Shown here one piece after another: positions 8,754-18,700 of a stretch of 64,000 nucleotides of DNA (positions are counted from its first letter, which is position 1; every line of letters starts with the position of its first letter). Made by a program: the position numbers and the translations under genes. Source of the DNA: CAVORB01 sp963736235 (GTDB taxonomy: Bacteria > Pseudomonadota > Gammaproteobacteria > Chromatiales > Chromatiaceae); the NCBI GenBank assembly GCA_963736235.1, contig CAVTOR010000019.1:25734-89733 (forward strand), given 5' to 3'. Under the pieces are notes generated by a model. That model was given only the letters and a program-made list of their open reading frames with translations. It did not search any database and was not told the origin of the DNA.

Positions 8754-11700
8754 ACGGACACAAGAGCGACCTGCTGGGGTTATTCGCCCATCACAAGGTG
8801 GCGGCCAACCTGTTGATGCTCATCATGATCCTGGCTGGCGTCCTGGCCCTGGATCGACTCAATGTCCAGTTCTTCCCCAATTTCGATCTGGACATCGTCA
8901 CCGTACGCGTGGTTTGGACCGGGGCCAGCGCGGAGGACGTCGAGGAGGGCATCACCGAGCCTCTGGAGCAGCGGCTGCGCACGGTGGACGACCTCTACAA
9001 GCTGACCTCGACCTCCGCCCAGGGCATCTCCTCCATTACCCTGGAATTCCGCGAGGGCACTGATCCCCTGCTGGCCCTGGATCAGGTGCGGCGCTTCGTC
9101 GACGAATTCCGCAACTTCCCCCAGGACGCGGAGAAGCCGGAGGTGGCGCTCGCCACGCGTTACGAGTCGGTGGCGCGGGTGCTGATCACGGGCCTCACGG
9201 AGCCGGCGGAGATGCGTCGACTGGCCCGCCGTTTCGAGACCGAGCTGCTGGACCGGGGGATCGATCGGGTCGACATCTCGGGCCTGCCGGAAGAGGAGAT
9301 CAGCATCCAGGTGGACAACGAGCGCCTGGAGCAGCTGGAGCTCGGCCTGGATGCGATCGGGGAGCGCGTCGGCGCCTTCAGTCGCGACCTGCCGGCGGGC
9401 TCGGTCGGCCGCGGCGAGGGGGCGCGCGAGCTGCGCAGTCTCGACAAGCGGCGCGATGCCCTGGAGTTCGCCCGCATCGCCGGTGAAGACCGGGGACGGA
9501 CGCCCGCATCGACCTCGGCGAGGTTGCCGAGATCCGGCGCGCGCCCCGGGACGGCGGTGTGTTCCTCACCGTGGACGGAGAGCCCGCGGTGGAGCTCCAG
9601 CTGCAGCGGGCGGAGCAGGGCAACTCGCTGCAGGCCGCCCGTGTCCTGGAGGCCTGGCTCGCGGATACGCGTCCGCGCCTTCCCCCGGGGGTGGAGCTGC
9701 ACGGTCTACGATGAGTCCTGGCAGCTGATCAAGGAGCGCATCATGCTGCTGGTCAAGAACGGTCTCGGCGGCTTGGTGCTGGTGGTGGCCATCCTCTACC
9801 TGTTCCTCACCGGTCGCGTGGCCTTCTGGGTTGCCTGGGGCATCCCGGTCTCCTTCCTGGCTACGCTGTTCATCCTCTGGCTGGCCGGCGGCAGCATCAA
9901 CATGATCAGCCTGTTCGCGCTCATCATGGCGCTCGGCATTATCGTGGACGATGCCATCGTGGTCGGGGAGGACGCCCTCGCCCACTATCAGATGGGAGAG
10001 GAGCCCCTGTTGGCCGCCGAGGGCGGTGCGCGGCGCATGCTGGCCCCGTCATCGCCTCCTCGCTGACCACCATCGCCGCGTTCCTGCCGCTGATGCTGAT
10101 CGGAGGGCGAATCGGCAACATCCTGTTCGCGATCCCGCTGGTGATCGTGAGCGTGATCGTCGCGTCCCTGGTCGAGAGCTTCTTCGTGCTTCCGGGCCAC
10201 CTGCGCCATTCCTTCCTGCATGCCCACAAGGTCAGGCCGGCCTCGCTGCGGGCGCGCCTTGATCGGGGCTTCGCCTATTTCCGCGATCGCCTGTTCCGGC
10301 CCGTGGCGCGGCTCGCCATCCACAACCGCTTCACCACGGTGGCCGCCGCGATCGCGCTGCTTGTGGTCGCCGTCGGTCTGCTCCAGGGTGGGCGGTTGAA
10401 GTTCCCTTTCTTCCCTCGCCGGAGGCCCAGATCCTCTCCGCCGACGCCACCTTCGTCGCGGGGACCCCTCGCGCACGGGTTGACGCGTTTCTCTCTCACC
10501 TTGAGCGAGACCCTGAACCAGACCGAGCGCGAGTTGGGCCAGGGCGACTTGGTGAAGCTCGCCGTGGCCATTCATGGCGCCAAGGCGTCGGCGGGGCATG
10601 GGGGTGGAAGGGGAGGCAGCGGAGAGCAACTCGGCGCCCTCGAGGTCGAGCTTTTGCCTCCGGACGCGCGCAGCGTGCGCAACGACGAGTTCATGCGCGC
10701 CTGGCGCGAGCGGATCCGGCTGCCGGCCGGGATCTGAGGCCTTCACCATCACCTCGCGGCGGGCGGGTCCTCCGGGCCGTGACCTCTCGGTGCGGCTCAC
10801 CGGGGGTAGCGCGGAGCAGCTCAAGGAGGCAGCCCTGTCCCTATCGGAGACGCTCAAGGGCATCCCCGGGGTGAGCGAGGTCGAGGACGACATGGCCTAT
10901 GGCCGCGAGCAGATCATTTACTCGCTCACTCCCGCGGGCGAGGCCCTCGGGCTCACGGTGGCGGATCTCGGGCGCCAGCTGCGCACCGCCTTCGACGGCA
11001 AGCTGGTCCAGATCTTCCAGGACGGTCCAGACGAGGTGGAGGTGCGGGTCAAGCTACCGGACGCGGAACGCGACCGCCTCGGCAGTCTCTATCGTTTGAA
11101 TGTCCAGATCCCGTCGGGGGAGTCCGTGCCCCTCACCTCCGTGGCCGAATGGCGTTCCCGCCGCGGGTTCGAGGTTCTGCGCCACGCGGAGGGGCGTCTC
11201 GCGGTTGAGGTCACGGCGGACGTGGACCCGCGGCAGACCTCCGTCGATACGATTATCGCCGGATTGCAGCAAAGGACCCTGCCCGAGCTCCAGCAGTTGT
11301 ATCCCATTAGCCATAGCTTCGAGGGCCGGTCGGCGGACCAGCGCGAGACCCTGGGTGACATGCGCAAGGGCCTGATGCTCGGTCTGGTGCTGATCTACCT
11401 GATCCTGGCCTGGGTGTTCGCGTCCTACGGCTGGCCGTTAGTGGTCATGTCGATCATTCCCTTCGGTCTCACCGGGGCACTGTTCGGGCACTGGCTGATG
11501 GGTATCGATCTGACCATCCTCTCGCTATTCGGCCTGTTCGGCCTGTCCGGTATCGTGGTCAACGACTCCATCATTCTGGTGAGCTTTTACAAACGGCTGC
11601 GGGAGCAGGGGATGGAAATGATGGAGGCGCTGGTGGAGGCGTCCTGCCAGCGCCTGCGTGCCGTCCTGCTGACGTCGCTGACCACCATCGCCGGGCTTAC

Positions 11701-11902
11701 CCCGCTCCTGTTCGAGACCTCGTTCCAGGCCCAGTTCCTGATACCGATGGCGACATCGATCGCCTTCGGCCTCGGATTCGCGACCGTGCTGGTGCTTTTG
11801 GTCATTCCCTCGCTGTTGTCCCTTCACGAGAGCGTCCACGCGACCCTGGGGCGCTGGATTGGGCGAGCGCGCTCCGCGTCGGGAGATGCCGCCGACGGAT
11901 GA
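8750..11902 (+). CDS. RND efflux transporter permease (several frameshifts)
   Basis: About 1050 residues, the usual size for HAE-type RND pumps. N-terminus: FAHHKVAANLLMLIMILAGV with VQFFPNFDLDIVTVRVVWTG. Motif segments follow: IMALGIIVDDAIVVGEDALA with the paired Asp of TM4, ASSLTTIAAFLPLMLIGG, and in the second half LFGLFGLSGIVVNDSIILVS and LTSLTTIAGLTPLLFE. Breaks occur near 9500, 9705, 10045, 10425, 10490 and 10730. For example, removing one g near 9705 restores VELHVYDESW. I treat it as one functional gene with sequence errors. Proton-driven efflux of an unknown substrate; no regulator gene adjoins. Confidence 0.9.
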
Positions 11903-12031
11903 CCTTTGTGAGTCGCAAGGTTTGGGCGGGAATGCGCTCAGCCGGCTGATCGGATTCAGTGAGGACAGTCGCGCGCGGCGCGGGCCTTAACGAAAGCGCG
12001 CGAGAAATGGGCCTGAACCGAAGGAGCTTGA

Positions 12032-12047
12032 CCCCATAGAAATGGGG
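12032..12047 (+). terminator. Weak hairpin downstream of the RND operon
   Basis: CCCCAT-AGAA-ATGGGG forms a perfect 6-bp stem with a 4-nt loop, followed within 5 nt by a short T run (CTTTTA). It lies 130 bp after the pump stop and before the convergent DUF2934 gene, so a terminator role is plausible. The T tract is short. Confidence 0.35.
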
Positions 12048-12150
12048 ATGCTTTTATGGTGCTGCCGTGAGGGCAGGGCCGATGGCGAGCACCAATCCCC
12101 GCCTGACCTCAGCCAGGCGAAGGATGGTTCACAGCCGTGGGAAGGGCGAG

Positions 12151-12690
12151 TCAGCGGCGGCGCGCGGCGAGCATCGCATCGATCTCGCGCTCGGCCTCGG
12201 CCCAGTTCTGGGCATTGAAGCCGGGGTCGAAGTTGCGCTTCTCGGCCTTGTAGTAGGCGGCCTCCTCGATCATCTTGTACCTCTCCTGCGCGGAGACGAC
12301 GCTGGATGCGGGCTGAGGGCGCGATCTCTCTTCCAGCGGCAAGCTAGACTGGGGAGAACGGGGAGCCGCGGCCGGCATCGGTCTTGCGGTTGCGGCTGGT
12401 CTCGCGGCCGCCGCAGGGGTTCGGCCGGCGGCGGGGGCGCTGGCGGGCTTCGCCGCGGTCCTGGGTGCCGCGGCCTTTCCGACAGCGGTTTTCTTGGTCG
12501 CTCGGGCCGCTACCTTCTTGGTCGCAAGCTGGGGCTTTTGGGCGGCCGCGCTGGTCGCGTCGGCGGTCTTGGCGACCTCCTTCTTGGTGCCGGTCTTCTT
12601 CGCTACGGCCTTTTTGGAAAGGGTTTTCTGGGCGGCCTCGGGTTTAGCCGCGGCCTTTTTGGTTACGATCCTTTTTTCGTCATCAGCCAT
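12151..12690 (-). CDS. DUF2934 protein with Ala/Lys-rich histone H1-like N-terminus
   Basis: 179 residues. The first two thirds are low complexity: KK..A repeats (TKKAAAKPEAAQKTLSKKA, KKTGTKKEVAK, ATKKTAVGKAAAPRTAAKP), then Ala/Pro. This is the composition of H1-like and AlgP-like DNA-associated proteins. The C-terminus (SAQERYKMIEEAAYYKAEKR, NWAEAEREIDAML) matches DUF2934, a short helical domain of unknown function. A weak -35/-10 pair (TTGTAA, 16 bp, TATTAC) lies at 12710-12737. DNA binding by the basic part is inference. The gene sits in the same direction as arfB and the ABC locus but 247 bp away, so it is probably transcribed on its own. Confidence 0.8.
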   Translation of the reverse strand: MADDEKRIVTKKAAAKPEAAQKTLSKKAVAKKTGTKKEVAKTADATSAAAQKPQLATKKVAARATKKTAVGKAAAPRTAAKPASAPAAGRTPAAAARPAATARPMPAAAPRSPQSSLPLEERSRPQPASSVVSAQERYKMIEEAAYYKAEKRNFDPGFNAQNWAEAEREIDAMLAARRR

Positions 12691-12937
12691 GTCACTCACT
12701 CGCCTCTTGGTAATAGTCCGGTCTAGTTGAATTACAAGTTTTCCTAGCTGGGGGTCGGATAGATGGGATGGACCTTCGTGCTTATGCGCCGCGACTGAGG
12801 CGGCTACTCGGTGCGCGTAATGATAACTTGGATTTCGGCCCGAGACAGATTTTTGGGCGAGATCTTTTTCCGGGTCTCGCCGATCGGATAAATCGCGCCG
12901 GGAAACGATGGGGCTCATGAGAATCCGGGAACGGATC

Positions 12938-13360
12938 TCAGTCGTCATGACGCCCGTCGGAGCGCAGCTTCTTGGTGATTCCGCGCTTGCGCTTCTCCGT
13001 GAGACGGCGCTCCTTCGATGCCTTCGTTGGACGGGTCTTCTTGCGTGGCTTGGGCTTGTGGGCGGCCTGGCGAATAAGGGCCGCAAGCCGTTCAAGCGCG
13101 TCTTCGCGGTTGCGCTCCCGATTGCGGAAGCGATGCGCCTCGATGGTGATGACGCCGTCGCTGCTGGCGCGCCGACCGGCGAGCCGGATCAAGCGCGCGC
13201 GCACGCCTTCCGGCAGTGACGGAGACTGGGCCGCGTCGAACCTCAGTTGCACCGCTGTCGCCACCTTGTTGACGTTCTGGCCGCCGGGTCCGGGGGAGCG
13301 TGTGAACCGCTCCTCGAGCTCCGACTCGCCGATGCTGATGGTTGCTGTGATGGGGATCAT
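12938..13360 (-). CDS. arfB: Peptidyl-tRNA hydrolase ArfB (YaeJ), ribosome rescue
   Basis: 140 residues. The GGQ catalytic motif is at residues 26-28 in FTRSPGPGGQNVNKVATAVQ, as in class I release factors but with no codon-recognition domain. The C-terminal tail is strongly basic (HKPKPRKKTRPTKASKERRL), as in ArfB/ICT1, where it enters the empty mRNA channel of stalled ribosomes. The ATG at 13360 gives the family-typical N-terminus MIPITATISIGESELEERF. Function by family: hydrolyses peptidyl-tRNA on non-stop ribosomes. Confidence 0.95.
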   Translation of the reverse strand: MIPITATISIGESELEERFTRSPGPGGQNVNKVATAVQLRFDAAQSPSLPEGVRARLIRLAGRRASSDGVITIEAHRFRNRERNREDALERLAALIRQAAHKPKPRKKTRPTKASKERRLTEKRKRGITKKLRSDGRHDD

Positions 13361-13444
13361 TGGCGGCAGTGGTCTTGGGAGCGCGCGGCTGTGGGTCGTC
13401 GACCGCGATCGACACCGGCGGTGGGGCCGCCGGTGCACGAGTGG

Positions 13445-14542
13445 TTACTGGGTTGGAGATGGACCGGTCCCGCCCTCGCTCGACGCGTCGCCGTCCGAGG
13501 TGGGTGAGCCGTCCGGGTCGTCCGCGGTTTGCGGCTCGGCGTCGTCGTCCGGTCCTGCATCTTCGGCCTCGATGAGGCCGCTCGCCTGGAGCAGGGATGC
13601 TCGGTCCATGGTCAGCCCCTCGGCCACGTACGCTGGTAGCACGAAGATGTACGGGAGGTCGGAGACCCGCAGCGACCAGTCTTCACTGTCTCCGATTTCG
13701 GATAGGCGATACTCGCGCGTCTCTCCGGTTCCCAATGTGACCACAAAGACTTTCTGCGGTGCCACCGTCGCGTCTGCTTCGCTGCCGGGCGCGGCACTGG
13801 CGGCGATCGAGCTGAAATCGAGCCTCGCCAGCTTGCGCGCGGCCTCGTCGACCGCCTGCTGGTCTAGCTCCTCGCCCTCGGCGGCGTCCACCAGCCTCCA
13901 GACGCCGTTCTCGCGCTCGACGGTTGCGTCCGCCAGCCGCATGCCCTGGATGTCCTCCGCCGGGAGGTGGAGATGGGCCTTGTCGGTCCAGTCGTTCGCC
14001 TTCTCGGATGCATCGAACAGCGCGAGCTCGGCCTCGTAGACCGCCTGCTCGCCAGCGGCGCGAACGTACAGCCGGCGGAACCCGGGCGAGTCGCCGAGGT
14101 ACAGGGTAGTGGCCGGCGTATCCGCGCCTTCCAGCGTCAGGCGCCGCTCGAACTCGGTCTCCGCCACCTTGAAGCGCGTCAGGGCCGACTCGGAGGTGGC
14201 TACCGGCAGGCGTTTCTCGATTGCCGCGAGCTTGCCCAGCAGCTCGTCGATCTTGAACCCGGCGGCGGGGAAGTCCCCGAGGCCGGGTATCCGCCACGCG
14301 CCGTCCTTTCTCTCCAGCACCAACGGCTCCGTTTCCGGAGTCTCGATCCGGATGCGGGTGATCCGTTCGCGGTCGATGGCGAGCAGGGGACCCTGGGATT
14401 GGGCCGGTGCCAGGTCGCGCCCCCCGAGTCCGAGGACCAGGGCGAAGGCGACCTGCACCAACAGCAGGATGGTGAGTGCGGCGGCAAGCGGCGTGAGGGA
14501 GCTGCGGGTGATTGCCGGGTTGACGTTGTTACCTGCTTGCAT
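13445..14542 (-). CDS. DUF4340 domain protein of the Gld-type ABC locus
   Basis: 365 residues. An N-terminal membrane helix (AALTILLLVQVAFALVLGLG) is followed by a large extracytoplasmic part. Repeating beta-rich segments include ITRIRIETPETEPLVLERKD with GAWRIPGLGDFPAAGFKIDE, and later ERENGVWRLVDAAEGEELDQ, typical of DUF4340. The C-terminus is acidic (EAEDAGPDDDAEPQTADD). It begins 3 bp after the GldFG stop, so it is in the same operon. DUF4340 proteins commonly accompany GldG-like ABC permeases. A partner role in that envelope complex is inference; biochemical function is unknown. Confidence 0.85.
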   Translation of the reverse strand: MQAGNNVNPAITRSSLTPLAAALTILLLVQVAFALVLGLGGRDLAPAQSQGPLLAIDRERITRIRIETPETEPLVLERKDGAWRIPGLGDFPAAGFKIDELLGKLAAIEKRLPVATSESALTRFKVAETEFERRLTLEGADTPATTLYLGDSPGFRRLYVRAAGEQAVYEAELALFDASEKANDWTDKAHLHLPAEDIQGMRLADATVERENGVWRLVDAAEGEELDQQAVDEAARKLARLDFSSIAASAAPGSEADATVAPQKVFVVTLGTGETREYRLSEIGDSEDWSLRVSDLPYIFVLPAYVAEGLTMDRASLLQASGLIEAEDAGPDDDAEPQTADDPDGSPTSDGDASSEGGTGPSPTQ

Positions 14543-14545
14543 GGC

Positions 14546-17443
14546 TCAGGACCTCCCCGCGGACATCAGGGCTTGATAGTGCCGCTGGCGCTTGTGCCGG
14601 CCGCGTCGGTGCAGCCCGTAAACCAGTAACAGGCCACCGAGCGCCAGCGCGTAGTTGAGATACTCCCAGAACATCTGCTGCCCGCGGTCCAGCGGTACGA
14701 GCAGCCGCGAGTACTGACCGCGCCCGCGCAGCGCGAGCAGGCCCCGGTCCTCGAGCGACCAGTCCACTGCGTTCTGTATCAGCTCCAGCGGTTTGGTGTA
14801 CACGGTCCTGGTCGCCTCGGTCGCGAGGCTGATCGCGGTATCCGTGACGAAGCTCGCCGAGCCCACGAGGATCAGCTTGGCCGAGGCGGGGGAGGACTCG
14901 ACCACGCCGGAGACCACGGGTGGCTTCTCTTCCTCCGGCTCACTGTCCTGCGCGTCCGGCTCCGCCGGCGCGTCGTCCTGCCGGGTCGCCTCGGTGAGCA
15001 AGGGAGATGGCTTGCCGGCGAACCAGGAGCGGAAGCGCCCCTCCACCGCCACCGCCAGCGTCCGCGGACCGGTGACTTCCCCGCGCGCGAACCCGTAATC
15101 CGGGTAGGCCTGGAAATCGGGCTGTATGTCCTCTCCAGGGTCGGTCCAGGATGCTTCCGAGCTTCGGAGCAGGTCGAACACGCGTTGGTCCTGGTTGCGC
15201 TCCTGGTCGACCAGAATCGGAGATGCCCAGTTGAGCGTGATCTGGCCCAGGGGCGAGGCGATGCCCGTCTCCTCGTCCATGCCGTCGCTGCGGATGTCCG
15301 GGAAATAGGGGTAGGCCAAGGTCTGGATCTCCTCCACCACCAGGCCCATCACCTGGCGCTGCACCGGGATGGGGAAGGGCGTATTCTGGGGGTCGAGCAC
15401 CAGGGTCTCCTCCAGCTTCAGTCCCGCGTTGTCGAGCCACTCCTCCAAGCCGGTAGGCTGCTTGCGGGCGCTGATCGCCTGCCCTCCCAGATCCACGTGA
15501 TAGGGGGACGCGGCCAGGATCACGCTCCCGCCCTGCATCAGGAACTGGTCGATGGCGAACACCTGACGCTCGTCCAGGTTCTCGGGCCCGACAACGAGCA
15601 GCAAGTCCGCGTCCGTCGGCACCGTGCCCGCGGCGAGGTCGGTCTCGCGCAGGTTGACGTTGGCGTGCAGGGCGTCCCGCAGCTCGTTGTAGCTCGCCTG
15701 TCCCGGCGCGAATCCCGCGCCAGGGGACGGGGTGTTGAGTGCCACCGTCTTGAGCACGCCCGGGGTGAAGCGCTTGACGCCCGCCTCGATCGCCCGTCTC
15801 AGTCCCTCCTGGTTGAGCTCCTCGGGCAGCGGCACGGGGATCGCCTGCTCGCCCGACTCCAGGACCAGGTAGAAGTAGAAGGCCGTCGGGTTGAGTAGAT
15901 CCAGCACCAGGGGCTGGAAGCCGAAGCGCTCGTGGATCTCGGCCGCCAGGGCGCCGTCTCCCGCGTCCGGGTCCTGGATATCGAAGCTGAACTTGCCCTG
16001 GGACTGGCCCTGCAGCTCCGTCAGCACCTGTTCCAGGTCTCCGAGCAGGGTCGGCAGGGGTTCCGGCAGCATGGCTGCGGGCGAGATGTAGCCGTGGAGG
16101 ACGATGGGCCGGGTCAGGCCCTGGAACAGATCGCCGCCTCCCTGGTAGCCGTACAGGACCTTCTTGATGGTGCGCGTGAGGTCGTACTCCGGGTTGCGCA
16201 GGCGCACGTCGAAATCGGTCTCGCCCGCCGCCTTGATCTCGATGAGATCGCGGAAGCCGAGCTTCTCGTACTGCCCACCGTATTGCACCAGGACGTCGAA
16301 ATAGGAGTTGACCACGGCCGCCTGGTACTTGCTCGCCGTTTGGAAGGCGACCGGGCGGATGCCGTACTTCTCGCCCGCCTCGCGCTCCAGCTCCGGGTCC
16401 GACAGGGGGTCGAGGATCTCCACCCGCACCTTGCCGCCGCCCGCGATCTCATACTCGCGCAGCAGGTCGCGGATCTGTGGGACCAGCGGGGCGAGGAGGG
16501 GGTGCGTCTGGGCACTGAAGTAGCCGCGGATGAGCAGCGGCTCCTGGAGCTGGGCCAGATAGCCGCGGGTGGCGTCCGAGATCGAGTAGACCCGCCCTTG
16601 GGTGATGTCGGCGCGCGCCCAGCTGATCTGCTGCAGCCACAGGTTTCCGGCCAGGAAGTTGGCGGCGAACAGGGCGGTGATCAGCGCCCAGCGCCGGCGT
16701 AGCTTGGGCCTCGAGCGGTCGCCCTCCCAGCGCAGGCGCTCCAGGGTGTAGACGTTGAGTGTCAGGAAGGCGCCGACGATGCTGAGATAGAAATACAGGT
16801 CGCGCAGGTCGATGACCCCGCGGGTGATGGACTCGAAGCGGGAGCCGCTGCCCAGCAGTTTGAACAGCTCGCCGCCGCGATGCCCCAGCAGGCTGGTGAG
16901 CGCGTCCGAGCCCAGGAGAAAGAACACCCCGCACAGGATGGTGGTGCCGATGAGGCTGACGATGGGATTGTCGGTCCGCGCCGAGACATAGAGTCCGACG
17001 GCGATGTAGGCCGCTGCCAGCAACGAGGTGGCGAGATAGCCGCCGAGCACCGGCCCCCAGTCCAGCGGACCCAGCAGGGACACGGTTACCGGCAACGGGA
17101 GGGTGAGCGCCAGCGCCACGGCTACCAGCGCCAGCGCGGCGAGGAACTTGCCGAGCACCAGCTTGAGGGGTGAGATCGGCAGGGTCATCAGGGTCTCGAG
17201 TGTCCCCGAGCGCCGCTCCTCGCTCCACATTCGCATGGTGAGCGCGGCGGCGAGAAAGATCAGCAGCACCGGCATCCAGTCGAACAGGGGCCGGGCGTCG
17301 GCGATGTTGCGGGCGAAGAAGGTCTCCACCCAGAAGAAGACGAAAAGATTCACCGCGAGGAAGGCGCCCAGAAAGATGTAGGCGACCGGGGAGGCGAAGA
17401 AGCCCCAGAGCTCCTTGCGGGCGACGCGCATCACCTCATGCAT
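14546..17443 (-). CDS. Fused ABC-2 permease and GldG-like protein (GldF-GldG fusion)
   Basis: 965 residues. Residues 1 to about 240 form an ABC-2 permease: MHEVMRVARKELWGFFASPV, MRMWSEERRSGTLETLMTLP and several helices. A new membrane segment (RWALITALFAANFLAGNLWL) opens the GldG-like part. That part has a large periplasmic domain with VYSISDATRGYLAQLQEPLL, EKYGIRPVAFQTASKYQAAV and DLLLVVGPENLDERQVFAID. A last helix (FWEYLNYALALGGLLLVYGL) anchors the end. In Bacteroidota gldF and gldG are separate and support gliding and type IX secretion; here they are one polypeptide, and the cellular role in this lineage is not known. The ATG at 17443 overlaps the ATPase stop by 8 bp. Confidence 0.88.
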   Translation of the reverse strand: MHEVMRVARKELWGFFASPVAYIFLGAFLAVNLFVFFWVETFFARNIADARPLFDWMPVLLIFLAAALTMRMWSEERRSGTLETLMTLPISPLKLVLGKFLAALALVAVALALTLPLPVTVSLLGPLDWGPVLGGYLATSLLAAAYIAVGLYVSARTDNPIVSLIGTTILCGVFFLLGSDALTSLLGHRGGELFKLLGSGSRFESITRGVIDLRDLYFYLSIVGAFLTLNVYTLERLRWEGDRSRPKLRRRWALITALFAANFLAGNLWLQQISWARADITQGRVYSISDATRGYLAQLQEPLLIRGYFSAQTHPLLAPLVPQIRDLLREYEIAGGGKVRVEILDPLSDPELEREAGEKYGIRPVAFQTASKYQAAVVNSYFDVLVQYGGQYEKLGFRDLIEIKAAGETDFDVRLRNPEYDLTRTIKKVLYGYQGGGDLFQGLTRPIVLHGYISPAAMLPEPLPTLLGDLEQVLTELQGQSQGKFSFDIQDPDAGDGALAAEIHERFGFQPLVLDLLNPTAFYFYLVLESGEQAIPVPLPEELNQEGLRRAIEAGVKRFTPGVLKTVALNTPSPGAGFAPGQASYNELRDALHANVNLRETDLAAGTVPTDADLLLVVGPENLDERQVFAIDQFLMQGGSVILAASPYHVDLGGQAISARKQPTGLEEWLDNAGLKLEETLVLDPQNTPFPIPVQRQVMGLVVEEIQTLAYPYFPDIRSDGMDEETGIASPLGQITLNWASPILVDQERNQDQRVFDLLRSSEASWTDPGEDIQPDFQAYPDYGFARGEVTGPRTLAVAVEGRFRSWFAGKPSPLLTEATRQDDAPAEPDAQDSEPEEEKPPVVSGVVESSPASAKLILVGSASFVTDTAISLATEATRTVYTKPLELIQNAVDWSLEDRGLLALRGRGQYSRLLVPLDRGQQMFWEYLNYALALGGLLLVYGLHRRGRHKRQRHYQALMSAGRS

Positions 17444-18371
17444 GGGCCACCTCCGGTCGCTCGTTGAGCTCTCCGAACAGGGTTTCCAGGTTGCGGGATA
17501 CGGGCTGCAGGCCGTACAGCGGCCAGCCCGCCTCGGCGACGCGCCTGGCCACCAGGGCAGCGGTCGCCTCCAGGTCTGCGGTCTCGAGAAGGTAGCGGTG
17601 TCGGTCGCCGCCGGCGTCGCTGTGCTCCAGCGCCGAGACGGCATCGAGCCCGCTGAGCAGCGGCTCGGCTTCGCTTGGCCGCCGGTCGAGGGTCACCAGG
17701 AGGCGGTGCGTGGTGGCGAGGGCGTCGAGTCGCGCATCGAGCGCCAGGCGGCCGGCGCGCATGATGAGCACCCGCTCGCACACCGCCTCGACCTCCTGGA
17801 GGATATGGGTGGAGAGCATCACGGTGGCGGTCTCTGACAACTCACGGATCAGCGAGCGCATGTGCTGGATCTGGGAGGGATCCAGCCCGTTGGTGGGCTC
17901 GTCCAGGATGAGGATGGCGGGGTCGTGCAGGATGGCCTGCGCCACGCCGACCCGCTGGCGGTAGCCGCGTGACAGGGTCGCGATCACCTGGGTGGCCTTC
18001 GGCCCGAGTCCGGTGCGCTCGATCGCGGACCTGATCGCTGCGGGCCGTTGGACGGCTCCGACCCCGTGCAGGGCCGCCTGGTACTCCAGATAGTCGATGA
18101 CGGTCATCTCTGGGTAGAGCGGGCAGTTCTCGGGCAGGTAGCCGATGCGCCGCTGGATCTCGCGGCGGCGCGCGCCTATGTCCAGACCGTCGATCCGGAT
18201 GTCCCCTGCGCTCGGCTCGAGAAAGCCGGTCAGCATCTTCATGATGGTGGTCTTGCCAGCTCCGTTGTGGCCCAGCAGTCCCACGACCTCGTGGGGTCCG
18301 ATGCGGAACGAGACATCGTCCACCGCACGTAGGTCGCCATAGCTGCGCGTGAGCTGGTCAACCTCGATCAT
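17436..18371 (-). CDS. ABC transporter ATP-binding protein (GldA-like)
   Basis: 311 residues. Walker A GHNGAGKTT is at residues 34-42, the signature LSRGYRQRVGVAQAIL is next, then Walker B ILILDEPTNGLDPSQIQH and the H-loop MLSTHILQEVEAVCERVLIM. The start MIEVDQLTRSYGDLRAVDDV at 18371 is chosen because it begins at the conserved N-terminal strand; ATG at 18380 is three codons longer. It powers the fused permease encoded immediately downstream. ATPases with GYRQR signatures usually energise ABC-2 exporters or Gld-type complexes. Confidence 0.92.
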   Translation of the reverse strand: MIEVDQLTRSYGDLRAVDDVSFRIGPHEVVGLLGHNGAGKTTIMKMLTGFLEPSAGDIRIDGLDIGARRREIQRRIGYLPENCPLYPEMTVIDYLEYQAALHGVGAVQRPAAIRSAIERTGLGPKATQVIATLSRGYRQRVGVAQAILHDPAILILDEPTNGLDPSQIQHMRSLIRELSETATVMLSTHILQEVEAVCERVLIMRAGRLALDARLDALATTHRLLVTLDRRPSEAEPLLSGLDAVSALEHSDAGGDRHRYLLETADLEATAALVARRVAEAGWPLYGLQPVSRNLETLFGELNERPEVAHA

Positions 18372-18700
18372 GCGAATCATGCTCCTGGTTGTTGGTCGAT
18401 TGACGTTCGAAAGCGCCAAAAAAAAGACAGATTTCTGCGGTTGGGTTCCCGGGCGCGAATTTCAGCTGACACGCGTCCGCAAATCAAGACATGGACGCTA
18501 TCCCAGGCGACGCCGAGCGGGTAGGCCTCCTCGATTCGTACCGACGTTTTCGGCGGATGAAACAGGTATGCGCGCAGACGGCAAGCCGCAGATACCTTGT
18601 TCCGCATCTTGTCTTTTCCCGCGGGCTATGGTTTCTTCACCAAGCCGTAATAAATTCCCGTGTCAATAGCGAAATAAGAGAGGATTCAGGAGACCCGTCC
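18372..18700. other. Divergent intergenic region, GldA-like operon / HhH gene
   Basis: 329 bp with no credible gene. It has an A8 run at 18419-18426 and an AT-rich patch (about 18645-18685) unlike the surrounding GC-rich DNA. A candidate leftward promoter is listed separately. The rightward promoter of the HhH gene is probably in the AT-rich patch (TAATAA at 18649-18654), but no good -35 was found. Confidence 0.5.
18459..18487 (-). promoter_or_regulatory. Candidate sigma-70 promoter for the GldA/GldFG/DUF4340 operon
   Basis: On the minus strand TTGATT (18487-18482), a 17-bp spacer and TGAAAT (18464-18459) give 4/6 matches at each element. A start site near 18452 would leave an 80-nt leader before the ATPase gene. 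Weak evidence on its own. Confidence 0.28.

Noticed and set aside
12856..12881. Inverted repeat GGCGAGA...TCTCGCC downstream of arfB as a terminator
   Set aside because: Read in the direction of arfB the stem is followed by an A run rather than T; the 12-nt loop is long. I do not call it.
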